A stretch of 44,694 bases of DNA from Burkholderiales bacterium (lineage in GTDB: Bacteria > Pseudomonadota > Gammaproteobacteria > Burkholderiales > Burkholderiaceae_C), in NCBI GenBank assembly GCA_028868995.1, contig JAGWTH010000033.1, forward strand, positions 1-44,694. The letters run 5' to 3'. The notes beneath the pieces are model-generated. The model was given only the letters and a program-made list of their open reading frames with translations, was not told the DNA's origin and did not search any database. The number at the start of each line of letters is the position of its first letter. The stretch's first letter is position 1. Below, in pieces: positions 1 through 8,700 of this stretch. The position numbers were made by a program, and so were the translations under genes.

Positions 1-437
1 CGGGCGATGCGCAGGCCCTCGTCGATGCGGTAGCTCTCGTCCAGGTAGGGGTCGTTGATCAGGCCCTTCCAGCCCACGGTGGTGCGCGGCTTCTCGAAGT
101 ACACCCGCATCACCACCTCCAGCGTGTCCCGGTACTTCTCGCGCAGCTCGCGCAGCCGGCGCGCGTAGTCCAGCGCAGCGGCCGGGTCGTGGATGGAGCA
201 CGGCCCGATCACCACCAGCAGCCGGTCGTCCTTGCCGGCCATGATGTCGTGGATGGCACGGCGCGTGTGACTGATCAGCGCCTCCACGGGCGTGCCGCGG
301 ATCGGGAAGAACCGGATCAGGTGTTCGGGAGGGGGAAGCACGGTGATGTCCTTGATGCGCTGGTCGTCGGTCTGGCTGGTCCTGTCCGCGGGGTGCGGAT
401 ACCAGGCATCGGTGGCGGCAGTGGCTTTGGGGCTCAT
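1..437 (-). CDS. aroG: DAHP synthase (3-deoxy-7-phosphoheptulonate synthase), class I, 5' part
   Basis: The enzyme condenses phosphoenolpyruvate and erythrose 4-phosphate in the first committed step of aromatic amino acid synthesis. Only the first 145 codons are present, because the gene runs off the left edge. The family motif GPCSIHD is at residues 78-84. The phosphate- and substrate-binding stretch RVYFEKPRTTVGWKG follows, with LINDP after it. This matches the AroF/G/H family, with about 15 residues more at the N-terminus than E. coli AroG. The ATG at 437 is the first in-frame start after the attenuator hairpin. The feedback specificity (Phe, Tyr or Trp) cannot be read from this fragment. 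Confidence 0.93.
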   Translation of the reverse strand, partial: MSPKATAATDAWYPHPADRTSQTDDQRIKDITVLPPPEHLIRFFPIRGTPVEALISHTRRAIHDIMAGKDDRLLVVIGPCSIHDPAAALDYARRLRELREKYRDTLEVVMRVYFEKPRTTVGWKGLINDPYLDESYRIDEGLRIA

Positions 438-476
438 GACGTGCTTTCGGGTGGTGTTGGTTGGCGCGGGCCCAAG

Positions 477-506
477 AAAAAACCGCCGGGGTTGCCGGCG
501 GTTTTT
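477..506 (-). terminator. Intrinsic terminator of the aroG attenuator
   Basis: Read on the minus strand, AAAAACCGCCGG (506-495) pairs with CCGGCGGTTTTT (489-478) around a 5-nt loop, and a run of six T follows the GC stem. The hairpin lies between the aromatic-rich leader peptide and the aroG start, where an attenuator terminator is expected. Its 5' arm CCGCCGG can instead pair with an identical upstream copy of the 3' arm (CCGGCGG, 556-550), which gives a competing antiterminator. Confidence 0.88.
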
Positions 507-536
507 CGAGGTTCGTTGCGTGGGTCGCGGGTACGC

Positions 537-608
537 TCAGATCTCTCTTCCGCCGGGGGCGCTGGAGAACCAAAAGTAGCCAAAAAAGAAGCCGCGAACG
601 GGACGCAT
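537..608 (-). CDS. Aromatic-rich leader peptide (23 aa) of the aroG attenuator
   Basis: This small open frame starts at ATG 608 and ends at TGA 539-537. Residues 7-14 read FFFGYFWF: five Phe, one Tyr and one Trp in eight codons. Such clustering is typical of attenuator leader peptides that sense charged aminoacyl-tRNA, and all three aromatic amino acids are end products of the pathway that the downstream gene starts. No Shine-Dalgarno sequence precedes the ATG. A -10-like hexamer ends 6 nt before it, so the transcript may begin at or next to the start codon. A free role for the peptide or the short attenuated RNA is possible but not shown. Confidence 0.85.
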   Translation of the reverse strand: MRPVRGFFFGYFWFSSAPGGREI

Positions 609-614
609 GGACGC

Positions 615-623
615 AATGTAGCA
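615..623 (-). promoter_or_regulatory. Extended -10 promoter of the aroG leader
   Basis: The minus strand reads TGCTACATT: an extended -10 TGn followed by TACATT, which matches 4 of 6 bases of TATAAT. It ends 6 nt before the leader-peptide ATG. No good -35 hexamer is visible in the GC-rich sequence upstream. The predicted transcription start falls on or beside the ATG. Confidence 0.5.
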
Positions 624-655
624 CACGCGGGCGGCCCGGCGGCGGCCGTGTGGCT

Positions 656-1210
656 TCAGCGCCGCAGGCGCTGCCACCACTGCAGGGCGCGTTCGCGCTG
701 CGGCTCGGTGGGCGCGCCGAAGTCGGAGGTCGCGTCGGCCTCCTCGCGCTTCAGCCACTGCTCGTACATCTCCACCAGCAGCATGCCCTCACCCAGCGTG
801 CGCCAGGCCACCAGGGTGAACTCGTCGGCGGTGACCTGCAGCTGGCCGCCCCAGGGGTCGAAGTCCAGGAGCCACTGGCTGATCAGGACGCGGAAGTTGT
901 TCAGAGCCTGCAGGTAGGCCGCATATTCGTACAGGCCGCGCCAGCTCAGGCCCAGGTTGACGACCACGCTGCGGTGGTCGCGCAGCACCGTGAGCATGTC
1001 CATCAGCAGCGGCGCGGCCGACTCGCGCCCGCGGCTCAGCCGCAACCCGGCCGCCACGGCCTCGGCCTGCAGGGCCACCTGCTGCATGCCTTCGGTGAAG
1101 ATCCGGCTGTCCTCGTCGGCCAGGGCGCCGCGCAGGAAGTTGCTCAGCTCGCCGAAAGGCAGGCTGGGCAGCGGCACGTGCACGCACGAAGGGGACGGGA
1201 CCGTATCCAT
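656..1210 (-). CDS. Conserved-looking protein of unknown function, 184 aa
   Basis: I do not recognise this protein. It has no signal peptide or membrane segment. It looks alpha-helical, with a region rich in Leu, Trp and acidic residues (about residues 95-160, including WLLDFDPWGG), and it ends in QWWQRLRR. It lies on the minus strand between tldD and the aroG attenuator. Its stop is 47 nt before the leader-peptide start, so readthrough into the leader is possible. The ATG at 1210 is the first in-frame start and no strong ribosome binding site is evident. Coding is supported by length, codon use and strand continuity with its neighbours. Confidence 0.7.
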   Translation of the reverse strand: MDTVPSPSCVHVPLPSLPFGELSNFLRGALADEDSRIFTEGMQQVALQAEAVAAGLRLSRGRESAAPLLMDMLTVLRDHRSVVVNLGLSWRGLYEYAAYLQALNNFRVLISQWLLDFDPWGGQLQVTADEFTLVAWRTLGEGMLLVEMYEQWLKREEADATSDFGAPTEPQRERALQWWQRLRR

Positions 1211-1290
1211 GGATGAGTTCGGGTGGGGAGCGGAGTATCCGCCCGCCGCCCTCCCTCGGGAGCGCGAGACCTACCGGCGGCCGTCGGGAG

Positions 1291-1393
1291 CCGTCAAGCG
1301 GTGCCGCCCAGGTCCCAGCAAGCGGGCGTCACCGTCAAGCGGTGCCGCCCACGTCCCAGCAAGCGGGCGTCACCGTCAAGCGGTGCCGCCCAC
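1291..1393. repeat. 41-bp tandem repeat, about 2.5 copies, over the tldD 3' end
   Basis: Copies begin at 1291, 1332 and 1373 with an exact 41-bp period. The first two differ at one base and the third is partial (about 21 bp). The third copy contains the last codons and stop codon of tldD, so the array looks like local tandem duplication of the gene's 3' end into the spacer before the 184-aa gene. Confidence 0.9.
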
Positions 1394-2836
1394 GGTGAGC
1401 CCATCGATCCGCAGGGTTGGCTGGCCGACGCCCACCGGCACGCTCTGGCCTTCCTTGCCGCAGGTGCCCACGCCCGGGTCGAGCCGCATGTCGTTGCCGA
1501 TCATGCTGACGCGGGTCAAGGCGTCGGGGCCGTTGCCGACGATGGTGGCGCCCTTGACCGGGTAGAGGATCCTGCCTTTCTCCACCCAGTAGGCCTCGCT
1601 GGCGGAGAACACGAACTTGCCGGAGGTGATGTCCACCTGGCCGCCGCCGAAATTGGTGGCGTACAGGCCCTTGTCGATGGAGGCGACGATCTCCTCGGGC
1701 GACTTGTCGCCGCCCAGCATGTAGGTGTTGGTCATGCGCGGCATCGGGATGTGCGCATAGCTCTCGCGCCGGCCGTTGCCGGTGGGCGCCACGCCCATCA
1801 GGCGGGCGTTGAGCGCATCCTGGATGTAGCCGCGCAGGATGCCGTCCTCGATCAGCACGTTGCGCTGGCTGGGGTTGCCCTCGTCGTCGACGTTGAGCGA
1901 GCCGCGCCGGTCGGCGATGGTGCCGTCGTCGAGCACGGTCACTCCCTTGGCCGCCACCCGCTGGCCGATGCGGCCGGAGAAGGCGCTGGAGCCCTTGCGG
2001 TTGAAGTCGCCCTCCAGCCCGTGGCCCACCGCCTCGTGCAGCAGGATGCCCGGCCAGCCGGGACCCAGCACCACCGTCATCTCGCCCGCGGGCGCGGGGC
2101 GCGATTCCAGGTTGGTCAGCGCGGCGTCCACCGCGTCGTCCACGTACTGGCGCAGGTGCGCCTCGTCGAAATACGCCAGGCCGAAGCGGCCGCCGCCGCC
2201 GCCGGAGCCCACCTCGCGCCGCCCGTTCTGCTCGGCGATCACGGTCACCGACAGGCGCACGAGCGGGCGCACGTCCGCCGCCAGCGTGCCGTCGGCGCGC
2301 GCCACCAGCACCACGTCGTACTCGCTCGCCAGCCCCGCCATCACCTGCACCACCCGCGGGTCCCGGGCGCGGGCCATGCGCTCCGTGCGCTCCAGGAGCT
2401 TCACCTTGGCGGTGCTGTCCAGCGTGCCGATGGGGTCCAGTCCCTGGTACAGCGAGCGGCTGGCCGCCACCCGGGTAGCCGGCACCCTGGCGCGAGCGCT
2501 CTTCGCGGCCGCGGCGATCGAGCGCACGGTGCGCGCCGCATCCAGCAGCGAGGCCTCGGAGATGTCGTCGGAGTAGGCGAAGGCGGTCTTCTCGCCGCTG
2601 ACCGCCCGCACGCCCACGCCCTGGTCGATGCTGAAGCTGCCGGTCTTGACGATGCCCTCCTCCAGGCTCCAGCCCTCGCTGCGCGTGTACTGGAAGTACA
2701 GGTCGGCGTCGTCGACGCGGTGCGTGCGGATCTCCGCCAGCGCGCGCGCCAGGTGGGTTTCGTCCAGGCCGAAGGGTTCGAGCAGCAGGGCCTTCGCGGT
2801 GGCCAGGCGCTCGATGGTGGGTTCGCGGGAGATCAT
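1376..2836 (-). CDS. tldD: Metalloprotease TldD
   Basis: This is a cytosolic zinc protease of the TldD/PmbA (TldD/TldE) family, which in E. coli processes microcin B17 and degrades CcdA as a heterodimer. It has 486 aa, close to the usual length (about 480). The family metal-binding motif HEAVGH is at residues 267-272, followed by GLEGDFNRKG. Other family signatures include the Gly-rich GGGGGRFG stretch and the C-terminal glycine-containing end. No PmbA/TldE partner is in the window. The gene is 38 nt downstream of the beta-hydroxyacid dehydrogenase. A TAGAAT hexamer ends 6 nt before the ATG and no Shine-Dalgarno sequence is visible. Confidence 0.95.
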   Translation of the reverse strand: MISREPTIERLATAKALLLEPFGLDETHLARALAEIRTHRVDDADLYFQYTRSEGWSLEEGIVKTGSFSIDQGVGVRAVSGEKTAFAYSDDISEASLLDAARTVRSIAAAAKSARARVPATRVAASRSLYQGLDPIGTLDSTAKVKLLERTERMARARDPRVVQVMAGLASEYDVVLVARADGTLAADVRPLVRLSVTVIAEQNGRREVGSGGGGGRFGLAYFDEAHLRQYVDDAVDAALTNLESRPAPAGEMTVVLGPGWPGILLHEAVGHGLEGDFNRKGSSAFSGRIGQRVAAKGVTVLDDGTIADRRGSLNVDDEGNPSQRNVLIEDGILRGYIQDALNARLMGVAPTGNGRRESYAHIPMPRMTNTYMLGGDKSPEEIVASIDKGLYATNFGGGQVDITSGKFVFSASEAYWVEKGRILYPVKGATIVGNGPDALTRVSMIGNDMRLDPGVGTCGKEGQSVPVGVGQPTLRIDGLTVGGTA

Positions 2837-2842
2837 CGGCGC

Positions 2843-2848
2843 ATTCTA
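2843..2848 (-). promoter_or_regulatory. -10-like hexamer directly before tldD
   Basis: TAGAAT on the minus strand matches 5 of 6 bases of TATAAT and is followed by six bases (GCGCCG) and the tldD ATG. There is no ribosome binding site, so a leaderless transcript is predicted. No clear -35 element is seen. Confidence 0.45.
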
Positions 2849-2874
2849 GGGCGGCGACTCGTCCCCTGCGGCCA

Positions 2875-3747
2875 TCAGGGCCGGCGGAACAGCTCCAGCA
2901 GGACGGCGTCGTCGAGGTCGGCGCGCCCTTCGGCCACGGCGCGGGCGAACGCCTCGTGGGCCAGCGCGCCCAGCCGCGCCTCGAAGCCGGCGCCGCGGGC
3001 AGCCTCCAGGGCCAGGCGGGTGTCCTTGTGCAGCAGGCTCACGTGTGCCCGCGGCGCGTAGTCGCCGGCCAGGGCGCGCCGCATGCGGTCCGTGCCGATC
3101 CAGCTCTGGCCGCTGGACTGCGCTATGACCTCGAGCGTGCGGGCCGCGTCCAGCCCGAGCCGCTCGGCCAGGGCGATCGCCTCGGCCGCGCCGGCCAGGT
3201 TCACGGCGGCCAGCAGGTTGTTGACCAGCTTGGTGCGGGCGCCGTCGCCGGCGCGCTCGCCGACCCGGAACACCTTGCTGCTCAGGGCCGCCAGCAGTTC
3301 GCGGTTCGCGTCGACCACGGGGTCGGGACAGGCCACCATCAGGCTCATGGTCCCGTCGCGGGCCCGCGCCGGCCCGCCCGACATGGGCGCGTCGATGGCT
3401 GCCAGCCCCGCCTCGGCCAGCCGCGCGGCCAGGCGTTCGACGTCCTGCGGGGCGATGGTGGGGCACAGCAGCACGGCCCGGCCGGGCGCCAGGGCCGCGG
3501 CGGCGCCCCCGGGCCCGAACAGCACGGCCTCGGCCTGGGCCGCATCCACGACGGCCACGACGAGGGCGTCGGCGCCCCGGGCGGCTTGCGCGGGCGTGGC
3601 CGCGGCGGTGGCGCCGAGGTGCACGAGGGCCGACACCTTCTGCGGCACGAGGTCGCACGCACGCACCTGCCAGCCACACGCGAGCAGCCGCGCGGCCATG
3701 CCGCCGCCCATGTTGCCCACCCCGACGATCCCGATCGTTCCGCTCAT
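2875..3747 (-). CDS. NAD(P)-dependent beta-hydroxyacid dehydrogenase
   Basis: This 290-aa protein belongs to the 3-hydroxyisobutyrate dehydrogenase family (also tartronate-semialdehyde reductase and L-threonate dehydrogenase). It begins with a Rossmann motif, GIVGVGNMGGGMA. The substrate-binding motif is present as DAPMSGGPARARDGTMSLMV, and the catalytic Lys lies in TKLVNNLLAAVNL. The exact substrate is not evident. The ATG at 3747 is preferred over one three codons upstream (3756), because the purine-rich AGGGGAGGGG (3766-3757) is too close to the latter. The gene is divergent from the kinase at 3929 and precedes tldD by 38 nt. Confidence 0.88.
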   Translation of the reverse strand: MSGTIGIVGVGNMGGGMAARLLACGWQVRACDLVPQKVSALVHLGATAAATPAQAARGADALVVAVVDAAQAEAVLFGPGGAAAALAPGRAVLLCPTIAPQDVERLAARLAEAGLAAIDAPMSGGPARARDGTMSLMVACPDPVVDANRELLAALSSKVFRVGERAGDGARTKLVNNLLAAVNLAGAAEAIALAERLGLDAARTLEVIAQSSGQSWIGTDRMRRALAGDYAPRAHVSLLHKDTRLALEAARGAGFEARLGALAHEAFARAVAEGRADLDDAVLLELFRRP

Positions 3748-3928
3748 GCCTGCCATCCCCTCCCCTTGCGGCGGCGGCGCGTCGCGTCCACCATCCGTCG
3801 CGGGCGATTATGGGCGCGGGGCGCGCGGACGCACCGGCACCTCCCCCATCGAGCAGAGGAACGGCCGCGGCGCCGGGTCCATACTGCCAGCCCGGAAGAC
3901 CGCCGAAGCGCGCACGAGAGGGGACCCA

Positions 3929-5689
3929 GTGAACGAAACGGCCGGGGCCAGGGCGCCCCGCGAGGAAATCCAGCAGCGGCTGCTGGAACTGCTGGCCGAG
4001 CAGAGCCGGCGCGTGCCGATCGCGGTCGGCTGCCTGCTGGTGGTGGTCGCCTTCATGGCCGGCCAGCACCTGCCGCCCTGGATCCCCGCCCTGTGGCTGG
4101 TGGCCGCCCTCGCGGTGCTGCTGGTGCGCTGGCGCTGGCTGGGCCTGCTGCCCGCGCGCACCCAGGTGCCGACCCGCGAGCGCGTGCGCACGGCGGTGCT
4201 CCTGAGCTTCGTCAACGGCTGCATGCACGGCCTCATGCTCTGCGCCTTCCCTGTGCTGTCCGACCCGGAGCGATCTTTCTTCACGCTTCTGATCCTGGGC
4301 CTGAGCACGGGCGCCGTGGGCACCACCGCCGGCCACCGGCGCATCTACCTCGCCTACATCCTGCCGGCGGCCGGCACGCTGCCGCTGTGGTGGCTGTTCG
4401 CATCGGGCACGGCCGCCGCGGGTTGGACCAACCTGTCCCTGGCCCTGCTGGCCGGCCTGTACCTGTGGCTGCTGGTGGGGCTGGCCGACAACGCCTGGCG
4501 CACCTTCAGCGAGTCGGTGCAGATTCGCTTCCAGGACCGCGAGATGGCCGCGCAGCTGCGCGCCGCGCTGGCCCAGGCCAACCAGGCCAACCAGGCGAAG
4601 ACGCGCTTCCTGGCTGCCGCCAGCCACGACCTGCGCCAGCCCCTGCACACGATCGGCCTGCTGGTCGCGGCGCTGTCCCTGCGGCCGATCGAGGGCCGCG
4701 ACCGCGAGGTGGTGGACCTGCTGAGCCAGGTGACGGTGGCCCTGTCCGAGCAGCTGGACCAGCTGCTGGACATCTCCAAGCTGGACGCCGGCGTGGTCGA
4801 GCCGGACAAGAAGATCGTGGACCTGGGCGAGATGCTGCGGATGCACCACGCGGAGATGCGCGCGGCGATCGAGGAGCAGGGCCTGCGCGCGGTGCTGGAC
4901 GCGCCGGTCGGCGTGCGCTGCTGGACCGACCCGGCGCTGGTGCTGCGCGTGCTGCGCAACCTGACCGAGAACGCGATCAAGTTCACCCCGCAGGGGCAGG
5001 TGGCGCTGCGCCTGCGCACGGCGGACCGCATGGCCTTCCTCAGCGTGGAGGACACCGGCCGCGGCATCCCGCCGTCCGAGCAGGCCATGGTGTTCGAGGA
5101 GTTCTACCAGGTGGACAACCCGGAGCGCGACCGCGCCAAGGGCCTGGGCCTGGGCCTGTCGATCGTGCGGCGGCTGTGCAAGCTGCTGGGCATCACGCTG
5201 GAGATGCGCTCGGCCGAAGGCCAGGGCACCACGATCACCCTGGGCGTGCCGCTGGACAGCCTCGGGGCGCTCGCGCCGGCCGAGCCGCAGCCGCTGCGCC
5301 GGCACGGCTTCGCCGGCCTCACCGTGCTGGTGATCGACGACGAGCGCTCGGTGCGCATGGGCATGCGGGTGCTGCTGGAGGAGCTGGGCTGCCGGTTCGT
5401 CGAGGCCAGTTCGATCGAGGAGGCCACGCGCGAGGCGCGCGCCGTGCGCCCCGACGTGGTGCTGGCGGACATGCGGCTGCGCAACGGCGAGTCCGGCATC
5501 GCCGCGATCTCCAGCATCGTGGCCGCCATCGGCGACACGCCCTCGGTGCTGGTTACCGGGGACACGGCCCCCGACCGGCTGCAGGAGGCCAACCGCGCCG
5601 GCATCACCCTGCTGCACAAACCGGTCAGCCTGCCTCTTCTGCAGGCCGAACTCGGGCGCGTCCTCGGCGGCAGGGACGCCGCGCCATGA
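3929..5689 (+). CDS. Hybrid sensor histidine kinase with C-terminal receiver
   Basis: This 586-aa membrane kinase probably senses an envelope or membrane signal. Several hydrophobic segments (about residues 28-190) are followed by a HisKA domain with the phospho-acceptor in SHDLRQP (H233). The HATPase domain has NLTENAIKF (N box), DTGRGIPP (G1) and GLGLGLSIV (G2). The C-terminal receiver carries DDE near its start and the acceptor D514 in LADMRLR. No HPt domain is present. The GTG start at 3929 follows a GAGAGGGG ribosome binding site. It is the first gene of a unit with the GMC-hydrolase fusion 63 nt downstream. The convergent NarL-type regulator at 11166-11786 is a plausible partner. Confidence 0.93.
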   Translation: MNETAGARAPREEIQQRLLELLAEQSRRVPIAVGCLLVVVAFMAGQHLPPWIPALWLVAALAVLLVRWRWLGLLPARTQVPTRERVRTAVLLSFVNGCMHGLMLCAFPVLSDPERSFFTLLILGLSTGAVGTTAGHRRIYLAYILPAAGTLPLWWLFASGTAAAGWTNLSLALLAGLYLWLLVGLADNAWRTFSESVQIRFQDREMAAQLRAALAQANQANQAKTRFLAAASHDLRQPLHTIGLLVAALSLRPIEGRDREVVDLLSQVTVALSEQLDQLLDISKLDAGVVEPDKKIVDLGEMLRMHHAEMRAAIEEQGLRAVLDAPVGVRCWTDPALVLRVLRNLTENAIKFTPQGQVALRLRTADRMAFLSVEDTGRGIPPSEQAMVFEEFYQVDNPERDRAKGLGLGLSIVRRLCKLLGITLEMRSAEGQGTTITLGVPLDSLGALAPAEPQPLRRHGFAGLTVLVIDDERSVRMGMRVLLEELGCRFVEASSIEEATREARAVRPDVVLADMRLRNGESGIAAISSIVAAIGDTPSVLVTGDTAPDRLQEANRAGITLLHKPVSLPLLQAELGRVLGGRDAAP

Positions 5690-5706
5690 GCCGCCGCGCC
5701 ATGAGC
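5677..5706. repeat. 15-bp tandem duplication at the kinase 3' end
   Basis: The unit CGCCGCGCCATGAGC occurs twice back to back (5677-5691 and 5692-5706) and includes the kinase stop codon TGA. It lengthens the spacer to the next gene. Confidence 0.85.
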
Positions 5707-5752
5707 CGCCGGGCCGCCCCGACGCGAATCCCGCAGCGCGGAGGGTGGTCCA

Positions 5753-8700
5753 GTGAGCCGGCCCGCGCCTGACCCTGACCCCGCCCTGGCCGGGCGAAGG
5801 TCGCCTGGCAGCCTGCGCTGGCTGTCGCACGACTACGGGCAGTTGCGGGCGCGAGCCCGCAAGGGCTGGGTCTGGGACGTGGTGATCGTGGGCAGCGGCT
5901 ACGGCGGCGCCATGGCCGCCGCCGAACTGGCGGGCCTGCGCAAGCCGCAGCCGGACGCGCAGGGGCGCACCGAGGTGAGCGTGTGCGTGCTGGAGCGCGG
6001 CGGCGAATACGCGCCCGGCATGTTCCCTTCCAGCCTGCAGGAGCTGCCGCCGCACGTGCGCATCCACCGGCGCGGCCACGACGCGATCGTCGGCCGGGCC
6101 GGCGCCCTGCTCGACGTGCGCGTGGGCCCGCATGTCTCGACCCTCGTCGGCAACGGGCTGGGCGGCGGCTCCCTGATCAACGCCGGCGTGATGGAGCCGC
6201 CGCGCTGGCGGCCCGGACAGGGCCTGCCGCAGGGCGTGGAGCGCGAGCTGGAGCCCCTGTACGCGCAGGTGAAGGAGGCCCTGCGGGCCAGCGACCGGCT
6301 GAAGGAGCATCCGGACCTGAAGGCGGCTCCGCTGGCCAAGACGCAGGTGCTGAGGAGATTCGCCGAGGCCACGCCGGACGCCGCGTTCCGCGACGCCGCC
6401 ATCACCGTGCAGACGGAGGACGGCGACCCCGACGTGCCGCGGTGCACCCTCTGCGGCGACTGCATGACCGGCTGCAACGTGGGAGCCAAGCGCTCGCTGG
6501 ACACCACCCTGCTGCGCCGGGCCCATGCCGCCGGGGCGCAGATCTACACCGGCGGCACCGTGCTCCACCTCGAGCAGGCCGCGGACGGCGGCTGGCTGCT
6601 GCAGACGGTCTACACCGACGCCGGCCTGCGCTCGCGCCACCAGCCGCAGGCCGTGCGCGCCCGCAAGGTCATCCTCGCCGCCGGCACGCTGGGCAGCACC
6701 GAGATCCTGCTCCATTCGCGTTCGCTGTCGCTGTCGCGCCGCCTCGGCTCCGGCTTCTCCTGCAACGGCGACAACCTCGTGGCCCGGCATGGCGGACCCG
6801 AACCGGTGCGCACCACCACCGACGAATTCGAACCCCTGGCCGCGCGCCGGGTGGGTCCCACCATCACGGGCGTGGTGGAGTTCGGCGACGTGCTGGTCGA
6901 GGAATTCGCGGTGCCCGCGCCGCTGAAGCGGCTGTTCGACGAGACCGTCACCACCGCGCGCCTGTTGAACCGCCTGCCGCGCTGGCCGGACCGCAGCCCC
7001 GGGCAGAAGCGGCTCGGGCTCGACAGCATGGCGGTCGACCCCGATGCGATGGAGAACACGCTGCTGGTCGGCGTGATCGGGCACGACGAGAGCCAGGGCC
7101 ACATCGTGATCCCCGACCCGCTGGAGCCGCAGGAGGAAGGCCGCGCCGGCATCGAGTGGCCGCAGGTGCGCGAATCGCCGCTGATGGAGCAGGCCTGGCG
7201 GCAGGTGCGGGACGCGCTGGCGCGCAGCGCGCCTTGCGCCGACGTGCTGCCGAACCCGGCCTGGCGGCCCGTGCCCGATGCCATGGCATCGCTGGCCGGC
7301 GGCCGCGGCCCGATCTTCACGGTGCACCCGCTGGGCGGCTGCCCCATGGGGGAGTCGCACGTGGACGGCGTGGTCGACACCCTCGGCCGGGTGTTCCGCG
7401 TCACCGAGGCCGGCGGCGAACCCTACGACGGCCTGGTCGTGCTGGACGGCTCCATCCTGCCCCACTCGGTCGGCGCGAACCCGGCGCTCACCATCTCCGC
7501 GCTGGCGATGCGCTCGGCCCGCCAGCTCGCCGCCGCCTGGGGCTGGGGCGCCGCCTCCGCGCCGGCCGCGCCCGCGGCGTCGCCGCAACGCACGCGCCCG
7601 CAATACCGGCCGCCGGCGGACTGCACGCCGCCCAGGCCGCAGGCCACGCAGGTCGAACTGGTGGAGCGGCTCGCCGGCGCGGCCGGCAGCGCGTACTGGG
7701 TCGAGCTGACGCTGTGCTACGAGCGCGCGAACCTGGCGCAGTTCACCGGTCTCGCCTCCCGCGAGGTCCGGCTGTACGCACCCAAGTCCTTCCTGCGGGT
7801 CTACGACAACCGCAACGACGCGCGGCGGACCCTGCTCACCCTGGGCGAGAAGGAACGTTCAGCCAGGGCCCTGTACACGGCCCGGATCAGCGGCACGATG
7901 ACGCTGGCCGAGCCCCGCGCCGGCCTGGGCGCCGCCTGGCACGCCCTGCGTGCGGCGGGGGCCTGGCTGGTGAACCGCGGCACGCGGGAGCTGTGGGACG
8001 TGCTCACCGGCCGGCAGGGCAACACGCTGGACGCCTGCGCCTTCGTGGGTTCGGCCGGCCGGGCCGGCGAGCTGCGCCTGTTCCACTACCGGCTGGAAGT
8101 CGGGGAGGTGGTGCAGGCCGGCGAGGGGAACGCGGCGCTGCAAGCGCGCACGCGCCTGCCGCCGGGCACGCCCATCGAGGGCAGCAAGTGCCTCACCTAC
8201 GGCCTGCGCAGCAACCCCTGCCTGCAGCTGACGCAGCTGCGGCTGCAGGGGTTCCCGCTCGGCGAAGCGGCGCCGACGCTGTGCCTGGACACCCGTTTCA
8301 TCGCGCGCGAGTCCGTGCCGCTGCTGCGCATCATCCAGCAGGAGAACCAGGTGGTCGCCCTGGCGGAATTCGCCTCCTTCCTCCTGTGCTGGGTCCGCAT
8401 GCTGGCGAGCATCCACCTCTGGTCCTTCCGGGCGCCGGACCCGGCGCCGCCGCGCGTGCCCGTCCTGCTGCCGGGCGCGATCCGGGACCTGCCGGCGCCC
8501 GAGGTCTGCGTCCTGCCGCTGGAGAAGGACCCGCACTCGCCCCTCTTCGCGTCGGTGCGCCTGACGCGCTATCCGCACAAGGACCGCCCGCCAGTCGCGC
8601 TGATCCACGGCTACAGCGCCAGCGGCACCACTTTCACCCACGAGGCGATCCCGCAGCCGCTGGCGCGCCACCTGTGGAACATGGGGCGCGACGTCTGGGT

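Larger units (their letters stand above)
477..608 (-). promoter_or_regulatory. Transcription attenuator of aroG
   Basis: The region holds a leader peptide with clustered Phe, Tyr and Trp codons, an antiterminator segment and a terminator. Segment 2 (CCGGCGG, 556-550) begins about 10 nt after the last aromatic codon. It can pair with segment 3 (CCGCCGG, 501-495), which is the 5' arm of the terminator. By ribosome-footprint geometry, a ribosome stalled at the Trp codon (572-570) would leave segment 2 free. A ribosome at the stop codon (539-537) would cover it and allow termination. The layout is seen directly; the regulatory behaviour is inferred from classical trp/phe attenuators. Confidence 0.82.

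Noticed and set aside
434..616. 60-aa minus-strand frame overlapping the aroG leader
   Set aside because: It runs through the terminator hairpin and has no conserved features. The overlapping 23-aa frame with clustered aromatic codons explains the region far better.
1291..1393. CRISPR-like array
   Set aside because: The units are contiguous tandem copies with no unique spacers, and no cas genes are present.
1223..3061. Long plus-strand open frame opposite tldD
   Set aside because: It is antisense to tldD, which has clear family motifs, and its translation is low-complexity (His/Gln/Ala/Arg-rich), as expected from the third-position GC bias of the real gene.
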